DNA of 12,006 bases, taken from positions 1 to 12,006 of the forward strand of contig CAMBXJ010000071.1 in NCBI GenBank assembly GCA_945871455.1, in the 5' to 3' direction. The notes under the pieces were generated by a model. It had not been told where the DNA came from. It was given only the letters and a program-made list of their open reading frames with translations, and made no database searches. How positions within the stretch are numbered: position 1 is the first letter of the stretch; each line of letters starts with the position of its first letter. Positions 1 to 8,052 of the stretch are shown here, piece by piece. The translations under genes and the position numbers were made by a program. Source of the DNA: Asaia bogorensis. Lineage in GTDB: Bacteria; Pseudomonadota; Alphaproteobacteria; Acetobacterales; Acetobacteraceae.

Positions 1-242
1 CCAGCGGTGCATTCGTCGGGATCGCCTACCAGCCGATGTTCTGGTACACGATCGCTCTGTCAATCAGCCTGCGGGCCTACGTCCAGCATGTCCGGGCTCG
101 TCAATCGCAACCCGGCGCAGGTTGGCGGGGCGCGTCCGGGCAATCAACGCCCTCGTTTGTCCCAATCACCGCCCGTGTCGAAGAACAGACAAGCTGGCGT
201 GATCGCGGGCGTCGACTGGCCACGGAGAAGCCGCAGCGCTAG
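1..242 (+). CDS. C-terminal fragment of an integral membrane protein (possibly O-antigen ligase-like)
   Basis: Partial gene entering from the left edge; codons are in phase from base 3 and the frame ends at TAG 240-242. The visible 79 residues begin SGAFVGIAYQPMFWYTIALS, a hydrophobic aromatic-rich segment that looks like a last transmembrane helix (about residues 2-27). A basic, polar tail of about 50 residues follows, rich in R, Q and S, as expected for a cytoplasmic C-terminus. The first 35 codons favour G/C at third positions, like the neighbours; the tail does so less clearly. The helix resembles the end of O-antigen ligase or polymerase (Wzy/WaaL-like) proteins, but this is a weak impression from a short fragment. 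It converges on the isomerase gene with about 90 bp between stop codons. Confidence is moderate that it is coding and low for the product. Confidence 0.5.
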   Translation, partial: SGAFVGIAYQPMFWYTIALSISLRAYVQHVRARQSQPGAGWRGASGQSTPSFVPITARVEEQTSWRDRGRRLATEKPQR

Positions 243-332
243 GGGCATCACCGGTCGCGGGCAACACCGACCCGCATAGACACTTTGCCTCCCGTCGCAG
301 ACGGTCTGCCCCACCGCACGATCGATCTTACG

Positions 333-1367
333 CTAACGCGGGGCATCGGTTGAGAGCGGCGTGGAAGGATTGACCTTGAAGCGCGGTCCCGTTTCCAGTT
401 CCGACCCATCCAGATTGAAACGGCGAATGATCACCTGAGAACGCGCCCGTTCGATAGCCTGCTGAACCGCCAGCGCCAGCAACTCCTGCCGCAACTGGGC
501 TTGAACCTCCGGAAAGCTGGGTGGCGCGACAAAGCGCTTTTCCTCAACCTTGACGACATGCCAGCCGAATTCGTTCCTGATCGGCGCGTTCCCGACCTGG
601 CCAGGCGGCAGACTGAACGCCAGTTCGGCGAATGCGGGCCAGACCTGCTCGTATCGGAAGAAGCCTAGGTCGCCCCCCCTCTCACGATCCGGATCCTTGC
701 TGACGGCTTTGGCCACCGTCGCAAAATCCGCGCCCGCCCGCAGATCGTCGATCACCTTCATCGCTTCGGATTCGCTGCTGACCAGAATATGGCGCGCGCG
801 CACCTCCTCGGTGGCCGGCCGATTGGCGAACTGCCGGTTGAACCGCGCCTGAACGGCTGCCTCCGTCACTTTCGGGGCGGCTTCGCGAGACAGCCATGCC
901 CCCTCCAGGATACGCTCGATTGCGGCTTCGATGTCCCGCCTGACTTCCGGAGCGTCCTCCAGCCCCGCTCGTTTGGCCATGATGACCAGCGCCTGATGAT
1001 CGATCAGGCGGTCCAACACGACCGGAAACACGGTATCGAAGGGTAGTCCGCGCAAATTCTCCGGCAGGGTCTGGGCCGCCCGTCCGACTTCGCTCAGGTA
1101 GATCAGGTGGCCGTCCACACTGCCGATGACTGGGTTCGCCGCCCCCTCGATCGGCGCAACCGGATCGGTCGCGCCCGGGATCAACACCGATGTCGGAGGG
1201 CCAGGAACCGGGCCTGTCTGAGCCCAAACCGTCGCTGGCACGAAAAACCCAGAGCCAAGCGCCACGATCCCAACCGCGACGAGTGATCGGCCTGACCCCA
1301 CAAAACCACGAAGCGAGCAAAACGGCATGGTGACTCCGGATAAGGCTGGACGATGGAACTGAAACAT
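333..1367 (-). CDS. Exported parvulin-type peptidyl-prolyl cis-trans isomerase (PpiC/SurA-like)
   Basis: Periplasmic foldase that catalyses cis-trans isomerisation of prolyl bonds in exported proteins. With the start at 1367 it is 344 aa. A signal-like hydrophobic stretch (about residues 28-50, ending PATVWAQ) suggests Sec export with signal peptidase cleavage. A SurA-type N-terminal chaperone region (about 78-180) precedes one parvulin domain (about 187-277), with the family landmarks VRARHILV, ADFATVAKAVSKDP, GGDLGFF and FGWHVVKV. A variable polar tail of about 65 residues follows. Two starts compete. ATG 1367 has GAGGGGAG nine bases upstream. ATG 1328 has GGAG six bases upstream and would give a more compact 331-aa signal peptide. 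GTG 1373 is also in frame. The gene is divergent from secA, which fits a role in protein export. The family is secure; whether it is a SurA or PpiD counterpart is not. Confidence 0.9.
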   Translation of the reverse strand: MFQFHRPALSGVTMPFCSLRGFVGSGRSLVAVGIVALGSGFFVPATVWAQTGPVPGPPTSVLIPGATDPVAPIEGAANPVIGSVDGHLIYLSEVGRAAQTLPENLRGLPFDTVFPVVLDRLIDHQALVIMAKRAGLEDAPEVRRDIEAAIERILEGAWLSREAAPKVTEAAVQARFNRQFANRPATEEVRARHILVSSESEAMKVIDDLRAGADFATVAKAVSKDPDRERGGDLGFFRYEQVWPAFAELAFSLPPGQVGNAPIRNEFGWHVVKVEEKRFVAPPSFPEVQAQLRQELLALAVQQAIERARSQVIIRRFNLDGSELETGPRFKVNPSTPLSTDAPR

Positions 1368-1468
1368 GAGCACCCGCTCCCCTCATCTATGCCTATAGGC
1401 CGGGACGAGACGGCAGAAAATGCACCATTCCTGGATCAATGTCGTCCTGCACGCCTCGGGACGCTGAA

Positions 1469-1496
1469 CTATCATAGCGTCGATGGGCTATCATAG
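1469..1496. repeat. Two copies of CTATCATAG, 19 bp apart
   Basis: CTATCATAG occurs at 1469-1477 and 1488-1496 in the spacer between the divergent isomerase and secA genes. Each copy is an odd-length palindrome (CTAT-C-ATAG), and the start-to-start distance is 19 bp, close to two helical turns. That arrangement suits a pair of regulator half-sites on one DNA face. On the minus strand each copy reads CTATGATAG, which also contains TATGAT, similar to a -10 element. Function is inferred only. Confidence 0.4.
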
Positions 1497-1500
1497 TCGC

Positions 1501-1522
1501 CGCATCGTTGACGCATCGTTGA
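1501..1522. repeat. Tandem duplication of CGCATCGTTGA
   Basis: Two perfect adjacent copies of the 11-mer CGCATCGTTGA (1501-1511 and 1512-1522) lie upstream of secA. The second copy supplies the TTGA of the candidate -35 element at 1519-1524. It could be a slippage duplication or paired binding sites. Confidence 0.55.
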
Positions 1523-1547
1523 CCCTGGGGCATCCGGGTCCTATCTG
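1519..1547 (+). promoter_or_regulatory. Candidate sigma-70 promoter of secA
   Basis: TTGACC (1519-1524) and TATCTG (1542-1547) are separated by 17 bp, giving a good -35 and a mediocre -10. Transcription would start near 1554 and leave a leader of about 80 nt before the secA ATG at 1636. It is the best +strand candidate I found in this spacer, but short motifs like this occur by chance. Confidence 0.3.
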
Positions 1548-1635
1548 AACGCGGCGCGACTTGGCACACTTTGCCGGCCCCAGGTAGTGGTGGCTGTGTC
1601 TTGGATGGGTCGGGCGCCGCACCTGGAAGGTTCGC

Positions 1636-4368
1636 ATGTTCGCCAAGCTCGCTCGTGTCATTTTCGGTAACGCCAACGACCGCTCGCTTAAGGCCTATCA
1701 GCGCCGGGTGCCCGCGATCAATGCGCTGGAGCCGAGCATGGCGGCGCTGAGCGATGAGGCTTTGCGGGGGAAGACCGGGGAATTCCGGGCCGCCCTCGCC
1801 ACCGGGAAGACGCTGGACGATCTGCTGCCAGAAGCGTTTGCCGTGGTCCGAGAGGCTGGCAAACGCACCCTGGGCCAACGCCATTTCGACGTCCAGATGG
1901 TCGGCGGCATGGTGCTGCACGACGGCAAGATTTCGGAAATGAAGACAGGGGAGGGCAAGACCCTGGTCGCGACCCTGCCCGCCTACCTGAACGCGCTTGC
2001 CGGCAAGGGGGCGCATGTGGTGACGGTGAACGACTACCTGGCGCGTCGCGACGCCGAGTGGATGGGACAGATCTACAATTTCCTCGGCATGACGGTGGGC
2101 GTCGTCGTCCACGGCCAAGATGACGATACCAAGCGGGAGCAGTACGCGGCCGACATCACCTATGGCACCAACAACGAATTTGGCTTCGATTACCTCCGCG
2201 ACAATATGAAGTTCCGGCTGGAGGACATGGTCCAGCGGGAATTTTTCTACGGCATCGTCGATGAGGTCGACAGCATTCTGGTTGACGAGGCGCGCACTCC
2301 CCTCATCATCTCCGGCCCGGCCGAGGACAGCTCCGACCTTTACCGGCAGGTGAACGCGGTGGTGCGGGAACTGGTGAAGGACCCGTCCACCTACGACAAG
2401 GAGGAGAAGTTCAAGACCGTTTCCCTCACCGAACCCGGGTCGGAAACCGTGGAGGAGATGCTGCGCCAGGCCGGCGTGATGACCGAGGGCAACCTCTACG
2501 ACATTTTCAATGTCTCCATCATCCATCACGTCCAGCAATCGCTGCGCGCGCACACCTTGTTTGCCCGCGACGTCGATTACATCGTCCGCCAGGATCAGGT
2601 CGTGATCATCGACGAGTTTACCGGCCGCATGATGCAGGGCCGGCGCTACTCGGAAGGGCTGCATCAGGCGTTGGAGGCCAAGGAAGGCGTTACCGTCCAG
2701 CCGGAGAACCAGACTCTGGCCTCCATCACGTTCCAGAACTATTTCCGGTTGTATCCCAAGCTGGCCGGCATGACCGGGACGGCCATGACCGAAGCCGATG
2801 AATTCGCGGAAATCTATAAACTTGACGTGGTTGAAATCCCGACCAACGTTACCGTCACCCGCAACGACGAGGACGACGAGGTCTACCGCTCCGCGATGGA
2901 AAAATATGAGGCCGTCGCAACCCTGATCGCGGAAGCCCGCAAGCAGGGGCAGCCAGTCCTCGTCGGCACGACCTCGATCGAGAAAAGCGAGACCATCAGC
3001 GACCTTTTGAAAAAGAAAGAGGTACCACACGCCGTGCTTAACGCCCGGTTCCATGAGCAGGAAGCGGAAATCATTGCCCAGGCAGGCGCCCCGGGCGCGA
3101 TTACCATCGCCACCAATATGGCCGGCCGCGGCACCGACATCAAATTGGGTGGCAATCTGGAAGTCCGCCTGAAGAAGGAACTCGCCGATATCGACGATGA
3201 GGCCGAACGGGCGGCTCGGGAAGCCACGATCCGTGCGGAAATCGCCGAGGCGCATGAGAAGGTCAAACAGGCCGGTGGGCTGTTCGTGATCGGCACGGAA
3301 CGCCATGAAAGCCGGCGCATCGACAACCAGTTGCGCGGTCGGTCGGGCCGGCAGGGCGATCCGGGACGGTCCCGCTTCTTCCTGTCGCTGGAAGACGACC
3401 TGATGCGCATCTTTGGGTCTGACCGGATGGGCGGCATGCTGCAACGGCTCGGGTTGAAGGATGGCGAGGCGATCGTTCACCCCTGGATCAACAAGGCGCT
3501 GGAAAAGGCGCAGAAAAAGGTCGAGGCCCGCAACTTCGACACCCGCAAGAACGTGCTGCGCTACGACGATGTGATGAACGCCCAGCGCAAGGAGGTCTAT
3601 GCCCAGCGGAAGGAGTTCATGAAGTCCGCCGACGTCACGCAAACCATCACCGATATGCGGGAAGAAGTCCTCGCCCTGATGGTATCCCGCCGCGTGCCGG
3701 AAAAGGCTTTCGCCGAACAGTGGGAGCTTACGGAACTGACAGCCGACGTGAACCGCGTCCTGGGCCTCGACCTGCCCGTGGCGGCCTGGGGGCGTGAAGA
3801 AGGCATCGACGAAACCGCCCTGCGCGAGCGAATCGAGAAAGAAGCCGACACGATGATGGCGGCCAAGGCGGCCAATATGGGCCCGGACCTGATGCGCTTC
3901 ATCGAAAAAAGCCTGCTGATCCAGACCATGGACGCGGTCTGGAAGGAACATCTCTACGCCTTGGACCATCTCCGCCAGGGCATCGGGTTGCGCGCCTATG
4001 GGCAGCGAGACCCGTTGAACGAATACAAATCCGAGGCCTTTACCCTGTTCAACGCCATGCTCGACGAGTTGAAAGAGCGGGTCACGTCGCTATTGTCCCG
4101 CGTCGAACTGGCGCCCGACCAGCCGCCGCTGGTCTTTGAGCCGACACCGCAATCCATGCTGGAAATTCACCCGGAAGCGTCAGCCTATGGCGCGCCCGAG
4201 ATGGCGTTCGCCGGCGGCACCGAAGCCACGATGTTCGCACCACAACCGGGACGCGAGCCGATCGTCAGAGCCGACGACCCTTCGACCTGGGGCAATGTCG
4301 GCCGCAACGCGCAATGCCCGTGCGGGTCCGGCAAGAAGTTCAAACATTGCCACGGACGGCTGGCGTAG
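1636..4368 (+). CDS. secA: Protein translocase subunit SecA (preprotein-translocating ATPase)
   Basis: Motor of the general secretory pathway: it binds preproteins, docks on SecYEG at the inner membrane and uses ATP hydrolysis to push polypeptides across. At 910 aa it is full length (E. coli SecA is 901). Landmarks in order: Walker A MKTGEGKT at 102-109; the nucleotide-binding-domain motifs [17 protein letters not shown] (128-144) and [15 protein letters not shown] (176-190); Walker B DEVD at 209-212, followed by [18 protein letters not shown]; then the NBD2 motif [15 protein letters not shown] and the arginine-rich [13 protein letters not shown]. The C-terminus has the SecB- and zinc-binding motif, with C894, C896, C905 and H906. 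The ATG at 1636 is supported by GGAAGG five bases upstream. The gene is divergent from the isomerase and appears monocistronic, since the next gene is convergent. Identification is essentially certain. Confidence 0.99.
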   Translation: MFAKLARVIFGNANDRSLKAYQRRVPAINALEPSMAALSDEALRGKTGEFRAALATGKTLDDLLPEAFAVVREAGKRTLGQRHFDVQMVGGMVLHDGKISEMKTGEGKTLVATLPAYLNALAGKGAHVVTVNDYLARRDAEWMGQIYNFLGMTVGVVVHGQDDDTKREQYAADITYGTNNEFGFDYLRDNMKFRLEDMVQREFFYGIVDEVDSILVDEARTPLIISGPAEDSSDLYRQVNAVVRELVKDPSTYDKEEKFKTVSLTEPGSETVEEMLRQAGVMTEGNLYDIFNVSIIHHVQQSLRAHTLFARDVDYIVRQDQVVIIDEFTGRMMQGRRYSEGLHQALEAKEGVTVQPENQTLASITFQNYFRLYPKLAGMTGTAMTEADEFAEIYKLDVVEIPTNVTVTRNDEDDEVYRSAMEKYEAVATLIAEARKQGQPVLVGTTSIEKSETISDLLKKKEVPHAVLNARFHEQEAEIIAQAGAPGAITIATNMAGRGTDIKLGGNLEVRLKKELADIDDEAERAAREATIRAEIAEAHEKVKQAGGLFVIGTERHESRRIDNQLRGRSGRQGDPGRSRFFLSLEDDLMRIFGSDRMGGMLQRLGLKDGEAIVHPWINKALEKAQKKVEARNFDTRKNVLRYDDVMNAQRKEVYAQRKEFMKSADVTQTITDMREEVLALMVSRRVPEKAFAEQWELTELTADVNRVLGLDLPVAAWGREEGIDETALRERIEKEADTMMAAKAANMGPDLMRFIEKSLLIQTMDAVWKEHLYALDHLRQGIGLRAYGQRDPLNEYKSEAFTLFNAMLDELKERVTSLLSRVELAPDQPPLVFEPTPQSMLEIHPEASAYGAPEMAFAGGTEATMFAPQPGREPIVRADDPSTWGNVGRNAQCPCGSGKKFKHCHGRLA

Positions 4369-4413
4369 GTCGTTGGGGCGCAATCCACCGAGCACGTCCT
4401 ACGTCCGGCCAGC

Positions 4414-4441
4414 GGGCTGAGGGCTGAGGGCTGAGAGCTGA
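4414..4441. repeat. Heptamer tandem repeat GGGCTGA x3 plus GAGCTGA
   Basis: Three perfect GGGCTGA copies (4414-4420, 4421-4427, 4428-4434) and one single-mismatch copy GAGCTGA (4435-4441) lie about 45 bp after the secA stop. It is a short simple-sequence array in a non-coding convergent spacer, probably produced by slippage. No function is visible. Confidence 0.8.
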
Positions 4442-4443
4442 TG

Positions 4444-4461
4444 GCGGACTGACAGGTCCGC
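4444..4461. other. Short perfect hairpin after secA
   Basis: GCGGAC (4444-4449) and GTCCGC (4456-4461) form a perfect 6-bp stem around the loop TGACAG, about 75 bp downstream of the secA stop. No T-run follows, so it is at best a weak termination or mRNA 3'-end structure. Confidence 0.35.
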
Positions 4462-4533
4462 GGCATCGTCACGAGATCGCGCCGTTCGGGGCTTGGCCGC
4501 GGACCATCCCTGCCTCCCCGATCGCGGCCACCG

Positions 4534-4573
4534 CCCGTCGGTGGGACCGGCACAAGGCCGGACCACCAACGGG
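4534..4573. terminator. Bidirectional hairpin between convergent secA and nitroreductase genes
   Basis: The outer arms CCCGTCGGTGG (4534-4544) and CCACCAACGGG (4563-4573) pair over 11 positions, with one mismatch that becomes a G-U wobble in the minus-strand transcript. A small internal loop (GA opposite A) leads to a second perfect stem, CCGGC (4547-4551) with GCCGG (4557-4561), closed by the loop ACAAG. The whole is a 40-nt, GC-rich structure of about 16 bp. It begins 12 bp beyond the nitroreductase stop and about 165 bp beyond the secA stop. Neither side has a T-tract, so it is not a canonical intrinsic terminator. Its placement between convergent genes still fits bidirectional termination or 3'-end protection. 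Confidence 0.6.
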
Positions 4574-4584
4574 ATACGGCCCGA

Positions 4585-5424
4585 TCAGCGCAGTTGAAAA
4601 CCCATGGCGTTCAGGATGCCGACCAGCTTGTCTCGGCCGCTGAGGGCGGCGATGTTGCCCATTCTGCCGATAACCCGCTTCGTCCAGGTGTCCTGCGTCA
4701 TCTCATGACGCGCGGAGAACGCGGCCATCTTCGCGTCATAGGCCGCTCGCAGCGCGGGTTCGTCAGGATTGCCATAACGCTCCCGATAGAGGATCGCGGG
4801 CTGTGACAGGCGTGGCTTGACGTCATTGGTCACTTCTGGCGCGGCATAGCCGATGCACAGCCCAAACACGCCCATCGCGCCCGACGGCAGGCCCAGGATT
4901 TCCCCTACCTCCAGCGGATTGTTGCGCAGCGCGCCGATATAGACGTTCGAAAGTCCCAGCGATTCCGCCGCGATCACAGCATTCTGGGCGGCGAGTGCGG
5001 CATCGATCGCGGCGACGACGAATGTTTCCAGATACGGCATGACTTCCAAGGTCACGCCTTCCTCGGCACCCAGGCGCTGATTGCGTGAGATGTCGGCCAA
5101 CCAGACCAGGAAGAGCGGGCACTGCTCGATATGCTTCTGGTTGTTGCAAAGCTTCGCCAGAGCCGCCTTCTTTGCCGGGTCGGTCACCGCGATCACGGAC
5201 CAGGTCTGCAAGTTGGAACTGCTTGCCGCGGATTGCGCCGCCGCGATCAGGGTTTCCAGCGTGCCGGTCGGCAGAGCGTCGGGCCGATAGCCTCGCACCG
5301 ACCGGTGCGACAGCAGCAAGGCGATATGGTCGTTCCACGGTCCGGCCGCGGGGATCGCGCCTTCACCATAGCGAAGCTCCAGCGAGTCAGACTTCGACAA
5401 AGCGCTGGGGGGTGAGATGTCCAT
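4585..5424 (-). CDS. NfsA-type NAD(P)H-dependent FMN nitroreductase
   Basis: Cytoplasmic flavin oxidoreductase expected to transfer electrons from NAD(P)H through FMN to nitroaromatics, quinones or flavins; the physiological substrate is unknown. It is 279 aa, about 40 longer than E. coli NfsA, with a non-conserved N-terminal extension of about 30 residues. NfsA-like features are HRSVRGY (40-46, flavin phosphate-contacting Arg/Ser), SSSNLQ (68-73), QKHIEQCP (96-103), AQNAVIAAESLGL (146-158), YIGALRNN (162-169), FGLCIGY (187-193) and KPRL (203-206), plus a helical C-terminal region. The chosen ATG 5424 has GGGAAG upstream. The frame stays open to 5685, but that extension looks non-coding (no family similarity, poor composition). 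It is convergent with secA and divergent from the TetR-like gene at 5931, a possible regulator. The family assignment is strong; orthology to nfsA is not proven. Confidence 0.9.
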   Translation of the reverse strand: MDISPPSALSKSDSLELRYGEGAIPAAGPWNDHIALLLSHRSVRGYRPDALPTGTLETLIAAAQSAASSSNLQTWSVIAVTDPAKKAALAKLCNNQKHIEQCPLFLVWLADISRNQRLGAEEGVTLEVMPYLETFVVAAIDAALAAQNAVIAAESLGLSNVYIGALRNNPLEVGEILGLPSGAMGVFGLCIGYAAPEVTNDVKPRLSQPAILYRERYGNPDEPALRAAYDAKMAAFSARHEMTQDTWTKRVIGRMGNIAALSGRDKLVGILNAMGFQLR

Positions 5425-5572
5425 GGAATGTCTTCCCGTTCGTGAAGGCGCGGATAACCACCCGGTGGCATCAGCCGCCGGACGGTCGATCAGCTTTGAA
5501 GCAGGTCGCGAAAGTGCCCGACCGCAAAACGCCTGACAAGATCGCTCGACACTCGAAGGCCAGCGCATTCGA

Positions 5573-5593
5573 ACCGATCGACGACTGATCGGT
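5573..5593. promoter_or_regulatory. Perfect inverted repeat, candidate operator
   Basis: ACCGATC (5573-5579) and GATCGGT (5587-5593) are perfect inverted copies separated by 7 bp. The 21-bp dyad has a 14-bp centre-to-centre spacing. It lies about 150 bp upstream of the nitroreductase start and about 340 bp upstream of the TetR-like start. Its size fits a homodimeric helix-turn-helix repressor, and the nearby TetR-like protein is an obvious candidate. The link is inference. As RNA it would be a 7-bp hairpin. Confidence 0.35.
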
Positions 5594-5829
5594 ATCACCT
5601 TGTCCGGCAATGGGCCGGCCGCCTTATGCCCGTCGGCGTGCGTCCATCGACCATTGGGGCGGGGCGACATGCGTGACGTTGGCATCCAAGGTGATGCTCA
5701 CCCGGCCATCGGTCCACTGTCCGAAGGCTGCCGAGCAACAGCTTGAATTTCGACTGACGCCGGGTTCATCGGTCGCCGATCCCCGCGGGAGGCGCCGAAG
5801 TCATTCCATGCTTGCCCCAGGGCGGCTGC

Positions 5830-5858
5830 CTGTGATAGGAACTTAACGTGAACATAAT
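5830..5858 (+). promoter_or_regulatory. Weak candidate promoter of the TetR-like gene
   Basis: CATAAT (5853-5858) matches the -10 consensus at five of six positions and sits in a locally A/T-rich patch. The -35 position 17 bp upstream, CTGTGA (5830-5835), matches only three of six. Transcription would start near 5865 and leave a leader of about 65 nt before ATG 5931. An activator or alternative sigma factor could compensate for the poor -35, or this may be chance. Confidence 0.25.
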
Positions 5859-5930
5859 CCACCCTGCCTCGTGCTGACCTTCCTGCCGCTCGATCCGCCG
5901 CCGGCCGAACCTCAAGGATCGGGCCCGGAC

Positions 5931-6662
5931 ATGGACTCGGCGGTGCTGACCAATGACATTCGTCAACGCCATGACGGAAGAGGTGCCAGCCAACCATGGA
6001 GCGTCAACGCCAGGATAGAGGGGCGACGGGCCAAGCTGCGGGAGGTCGGGGCAAGACTGTTCGCCAGCCGAGGGATCGACCGGGTGTCGATGCTGGAAGT
6101 GGCGCTGACCGCGGGCATCACCCCTTATGCCGCCCGTTCCGCCTATCTGCGCCGGCACGATCTGATCTTCGACATCCTGCACGCCTTCGTCGACGCGCTG
6201 CACGAATATGTCGGCAACGCCGATGAGGGACAGGAGGAGGCTCTGGGCGAAATCCGTCTGGAAGCCGTGACCGCGGCCCTGCTGGACGGCATCCTCGATC
6301 ACCGCGACGCTCACCAGATCAGCCGTTCCGCCTTCCCCCTGCTGACCGGGGCGGAGCGGGAGACGCTGCAATACCAGTTGCGGACCTTGGCCTATCGTAT
6401 CGGCATATCCTTGACCGCGGCCCTGCCCGGATTGGATGCATCGCCCGAATTGCGCCAACCGCTGATCCAAAGCCTGATCGCGATGGCCGGCCATGCCCCG
6501 TTCTGGATGAAGGACGATGGCCCCACGGGGCGTGGCATCTACGCAAGGATGATTGCCCAGACGATCATCGCAGGCGGTCGTGCGCAACTCGGGGAACCGC
6601 GCAAGCACGTAGGGCGGGGGCCGGGTCGGACACGTAAGACCCGCGTTGCCAGGCCGGGATAG
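5931..6662 (+). CDS. TetR/AcrR-like transcriptional regulator with divergent HTH
   Basis: Predicted cytoplasmic DNA-binding protein of 243 aa from ATG 5931. Residues about 33-80 follow the TetR N-terminal pattern: a first helix RAKLREVGARLFASRGIDRV, then SMLEVALTAGITPYAARSAY as the helix-turn-helix, then LRRHDLIFDILHAFVDAL. The usual recognition-helix ending (tyrosine, a variable residue, HF, a variable residue, SK) is replaced by AYLRRHDLI. The remaining residues are helical, as expected for a ligand-binding and dimerisation domain, and the C-terminus is a basic tail (KHVGRGPGRTRKTRVARPG). ATG 5931 is preferred because AAGGA lies 12 bases upstream; the in-frame GTG 5871 lacks a visible ribosome binding site and would add 20 uninformative residues. 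It may regulate the divergent nitroreductase. It is convergent with the chemotaxis receptor gene, 40 bp between stops. The family call is fairly good; ligand and targets are unknown. Confidence 0.75.
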   Translation: MDSAVLTNDIRQRHDGRGASQPWSVNARIEGRRAKLREVGARLFASRGIDRVSMLEVALTAGITPYAARSAYLRRHDLIFDILHAFVDALHEYVGNADEGQEEALGEIRLEAVTAALLDGILDHRDAHQISRSAFPLLTGAERETLQYQLRTLAYRIGISLTAALPGLDASPELRQPLIQSLIAMAGHAPFWMKDDGPTGRGIYARMIAQTIIAGGRAQLGEPRKHVGRGPGRTRKTRVARPG

Positions 6663-6702
6663 AATTCGGCCTACCCGAACCGCGGCGGCAACCCGTTCCC
6701 GA

Positions 6703-8052
6703 TCAGGCCGCCTGGATGTCGGAGAGAAACGCATTCACCTCCTCTCGGAGGGTCCGGGCACCAGACCCGAGGTCATTGGCAGTGGCCAAGACCGTCGCCG
6801 CGGCTAGTCCCGTCTCCCCTGCCGCATGGTTAACGCCGCCGATGCTGATCGCGACCTGGCCGGTACCCTGCGCCGCTTCCTGCACATTGCGGGAGATCTC
6901 CTGAGTGGCCGTGCCTTGCTCCTCGACGGCGGACGCAATAGCGGTTGCGATCTCGCTGATCGTTGTGATCGTGGCACTGATGTCCCTGATGGCTTGCACA
7001 GCCTCCTGGGTAGCACCCTGCATAGCCGTGACCTGGGTCCCGATATTCTCGGTTGCCTTGGCGGTTTGGGTCGCAAGGCCCTTCACTTCAGAGGCAACCA
7101 CCGCAAAGCCCTTCCCAGCCTCCCCGGCCCGAGCCGCCTCGATCGTTGCATTCAAGGCCAGTAGATTTGTCTGACTGGCGATATCGTTGATCAATTGCAC
7201 CACGGCGCCAATCTTCTGTGCCGCCTCCATCAGGCCTTCCACCGTCGCATTGGTGCGTTTGGCCATCTCAACCGCCTCGATGCCGATCCGGGTCGAGTGC
7301 GTGACCTGGCGGCTGATCTCTTGAACCGACGCATGGAGTTCCTCGCTGGCGGTCGCAACAGTTTGCACGTTGACGGACGCTTCCTCCGCGGCAGCCGCGA
7401 CGATGGTTGCCTGACGGCTTGTCTGCTCAGCCGTTCCCGACATTTTTTCGGCCGTATCACCCAGCAGTTCAGCCTGCGACGCGACCCGCGCGACCAGAGG
7501 CCCCACCTTTTCGCCGAACACCGCCGCCAACGCCGACAATTTGCGGTCGTAGGCCGCCTTGTTTTCCTCAAGATAGATCGAGATGGCGATATCCATATCC
7601 AGCATGACCGCCTGGTTCAGCGCTTGCAGCAGCACAGCCGTCTTCTGTTGGGCCTTCGCCGGTACAAAGCGGTTGACGAACACGTGGCTCGCCAAAGCGT
7701 TGACCCGACCGAGGATGAATGCATACCCACCGATATACCAGCGCGGTTCCAGTCCGATCCGGCTGTGCATCTGACCGATGCGGCGGACCGAGCTTACGTA
7801 TTCATCGTCGAAGCGACCGGAGAACAGTTTCAACCAATGCTCTCCCTGTGCCTTCCGCGCGCGGTCAATGGCCTGGCTGTCGCGGAACATCTGCGCGAGA
7901 TTCGGGAATCGCTGCATGTGTTCGTAGAATGCCGCGAGGATGGCCGGCAATTCCCGCTCCAATAACGGCAGAAACGCCTTTAGCGCCGCCCGGGAAATAT
8001 CGTCGATTTCCAGAAAAACCAAACGGTCATCGATCGAAAAACTCCGCGTCAT
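6703..8052 (-). CDS. Globin-coupled methyl-accepting chemotaxis protein (HemAT-like soluble oxygen/gas sensor)
   Basis: Soluble receptor of 449 aa with an N-terminal protoglobin sensor (about 13-165) joined to a methyl-accepting chemotaxis signalling domain (about 180-445). In globin-coupled sensors the proximal heme histidine lies in a motif like H-x-RIGL-x-P-x-WYIG; here it is [17 protein letters not shown], making H96 the predicted ligand. A distal tyrosine is available at Y43 (AAFYEHM), a position comparable to those reported in HemAT and DosC-type sensors. The conserved signalling tip is [20 protein letters not shown] with the rest up to about residue 325 ([16 protein letters not shown]). 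There is no hydrophobic segment long enough for a membrane helix and no C-terminal CheR/CheB pentapeptide. ATG 8052 has GGGAG about nine bases upstream; the frame extends to 8142 but the extra 30 residues look non-coding. It should bind O2 or another gas and modulate CheA/CheW, which are not in this window. Confidence 0.93.
   Translation of the reverse strand: MTRSFSIDDRLVFLEIDDISRAALKAFLPLLERELPAILAAFYEHMQRFPNLAQMFRDSQAIDRARKAQGEHWLKLFSGRFDDEYVSSVRRIGQMHSRIGLEPRWYIGGYAFILGRVNALASHVFVNRFVPAKAQQKTAVLLQALNQAVMLDMDIAISIYLEENKAAYDRKLSALAAVFGEKVGPLVARVASQAELLGDTAEKMSGTAEQTSRQATIVAAAAEEASVNVQTVATASEELHASVQEISRQVTHSTRIGIEAVEMAKRTNATVEGLMEAAQKIGAVVQLINDIASQTNLLALNATIEAARAGEAGKGFAVVASEVKGLATQTAKATENIGTQVTAMQGATQEAVQAIRDISATITTISEIATAIASAVEEQGTATQEISRNVQEAAQGTGQVAISIGGVNHAAGETGLAAATVLATANDLGSGARTLREEVNAFLSDIQAA

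Larger units (their letters stand above)
5425..5930. other. Divergent intergenic region, nitroreductase / TetR-like gene
   Basis: About 500 bp between the two start codons without a convincing gene. Several short open frames cross it, but none has a good ribosome binding site, domain motif or coherent composition. It contains an 11-bp odd palindrome CCACC-C-GGTGG (5458-5468), about 34 bp upstream of the nitroreductase ATG; the stronger inverted repeat at 5573-5593; and a locally A/T-rich patch around 5831-5862 that could hold the promoter of the TetR-like gene. The length is large for a simple divergent promoter and may include a decayed gene. Confidence 0.5.

Noticed and set aside
243..332. 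Terminator between the left-edge gene and the isomerase gene
   Set aside because: Only 5-bp stems are visible (for example CCGTC at 292-296 with GACGG at 300-304) and no T-tract follows, which is too weak to call.
1391..1400. 10-bp palindrome GCCTATAGGC just upstream of the isomerase start
   Set aside because: It is a single short palindrome with no second copy or supporting promoter spacing, so it could be chance.
1393..3969. An 858-codon open frame on the minus strand, antisense to most of secA and reaching into its upstream spacer
   Set aside because: High third-position GC in secA removes stops from an antisense frame. Its translation has no recognisable domain and unusual composition rich in His, Val and Leu, whereas secA on the plus strand is unambiguous.
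5425..5685. N-terminal extension of the nitroreductase frame by 87 codons
   Set aside because: It has no similarity to the family and a non-coding composition, and ATG 5424 has a suitable ribosome binding site and gives a near-normal length.
6663..6702. Hairpin TTCGG/CCGAA (6665-6669, 6675-6679) between convergent TetR-like and receptor genes
   Set aside because: It is only a 5-bp stem with no T-run, which is common by chance in GC-rich DNA.
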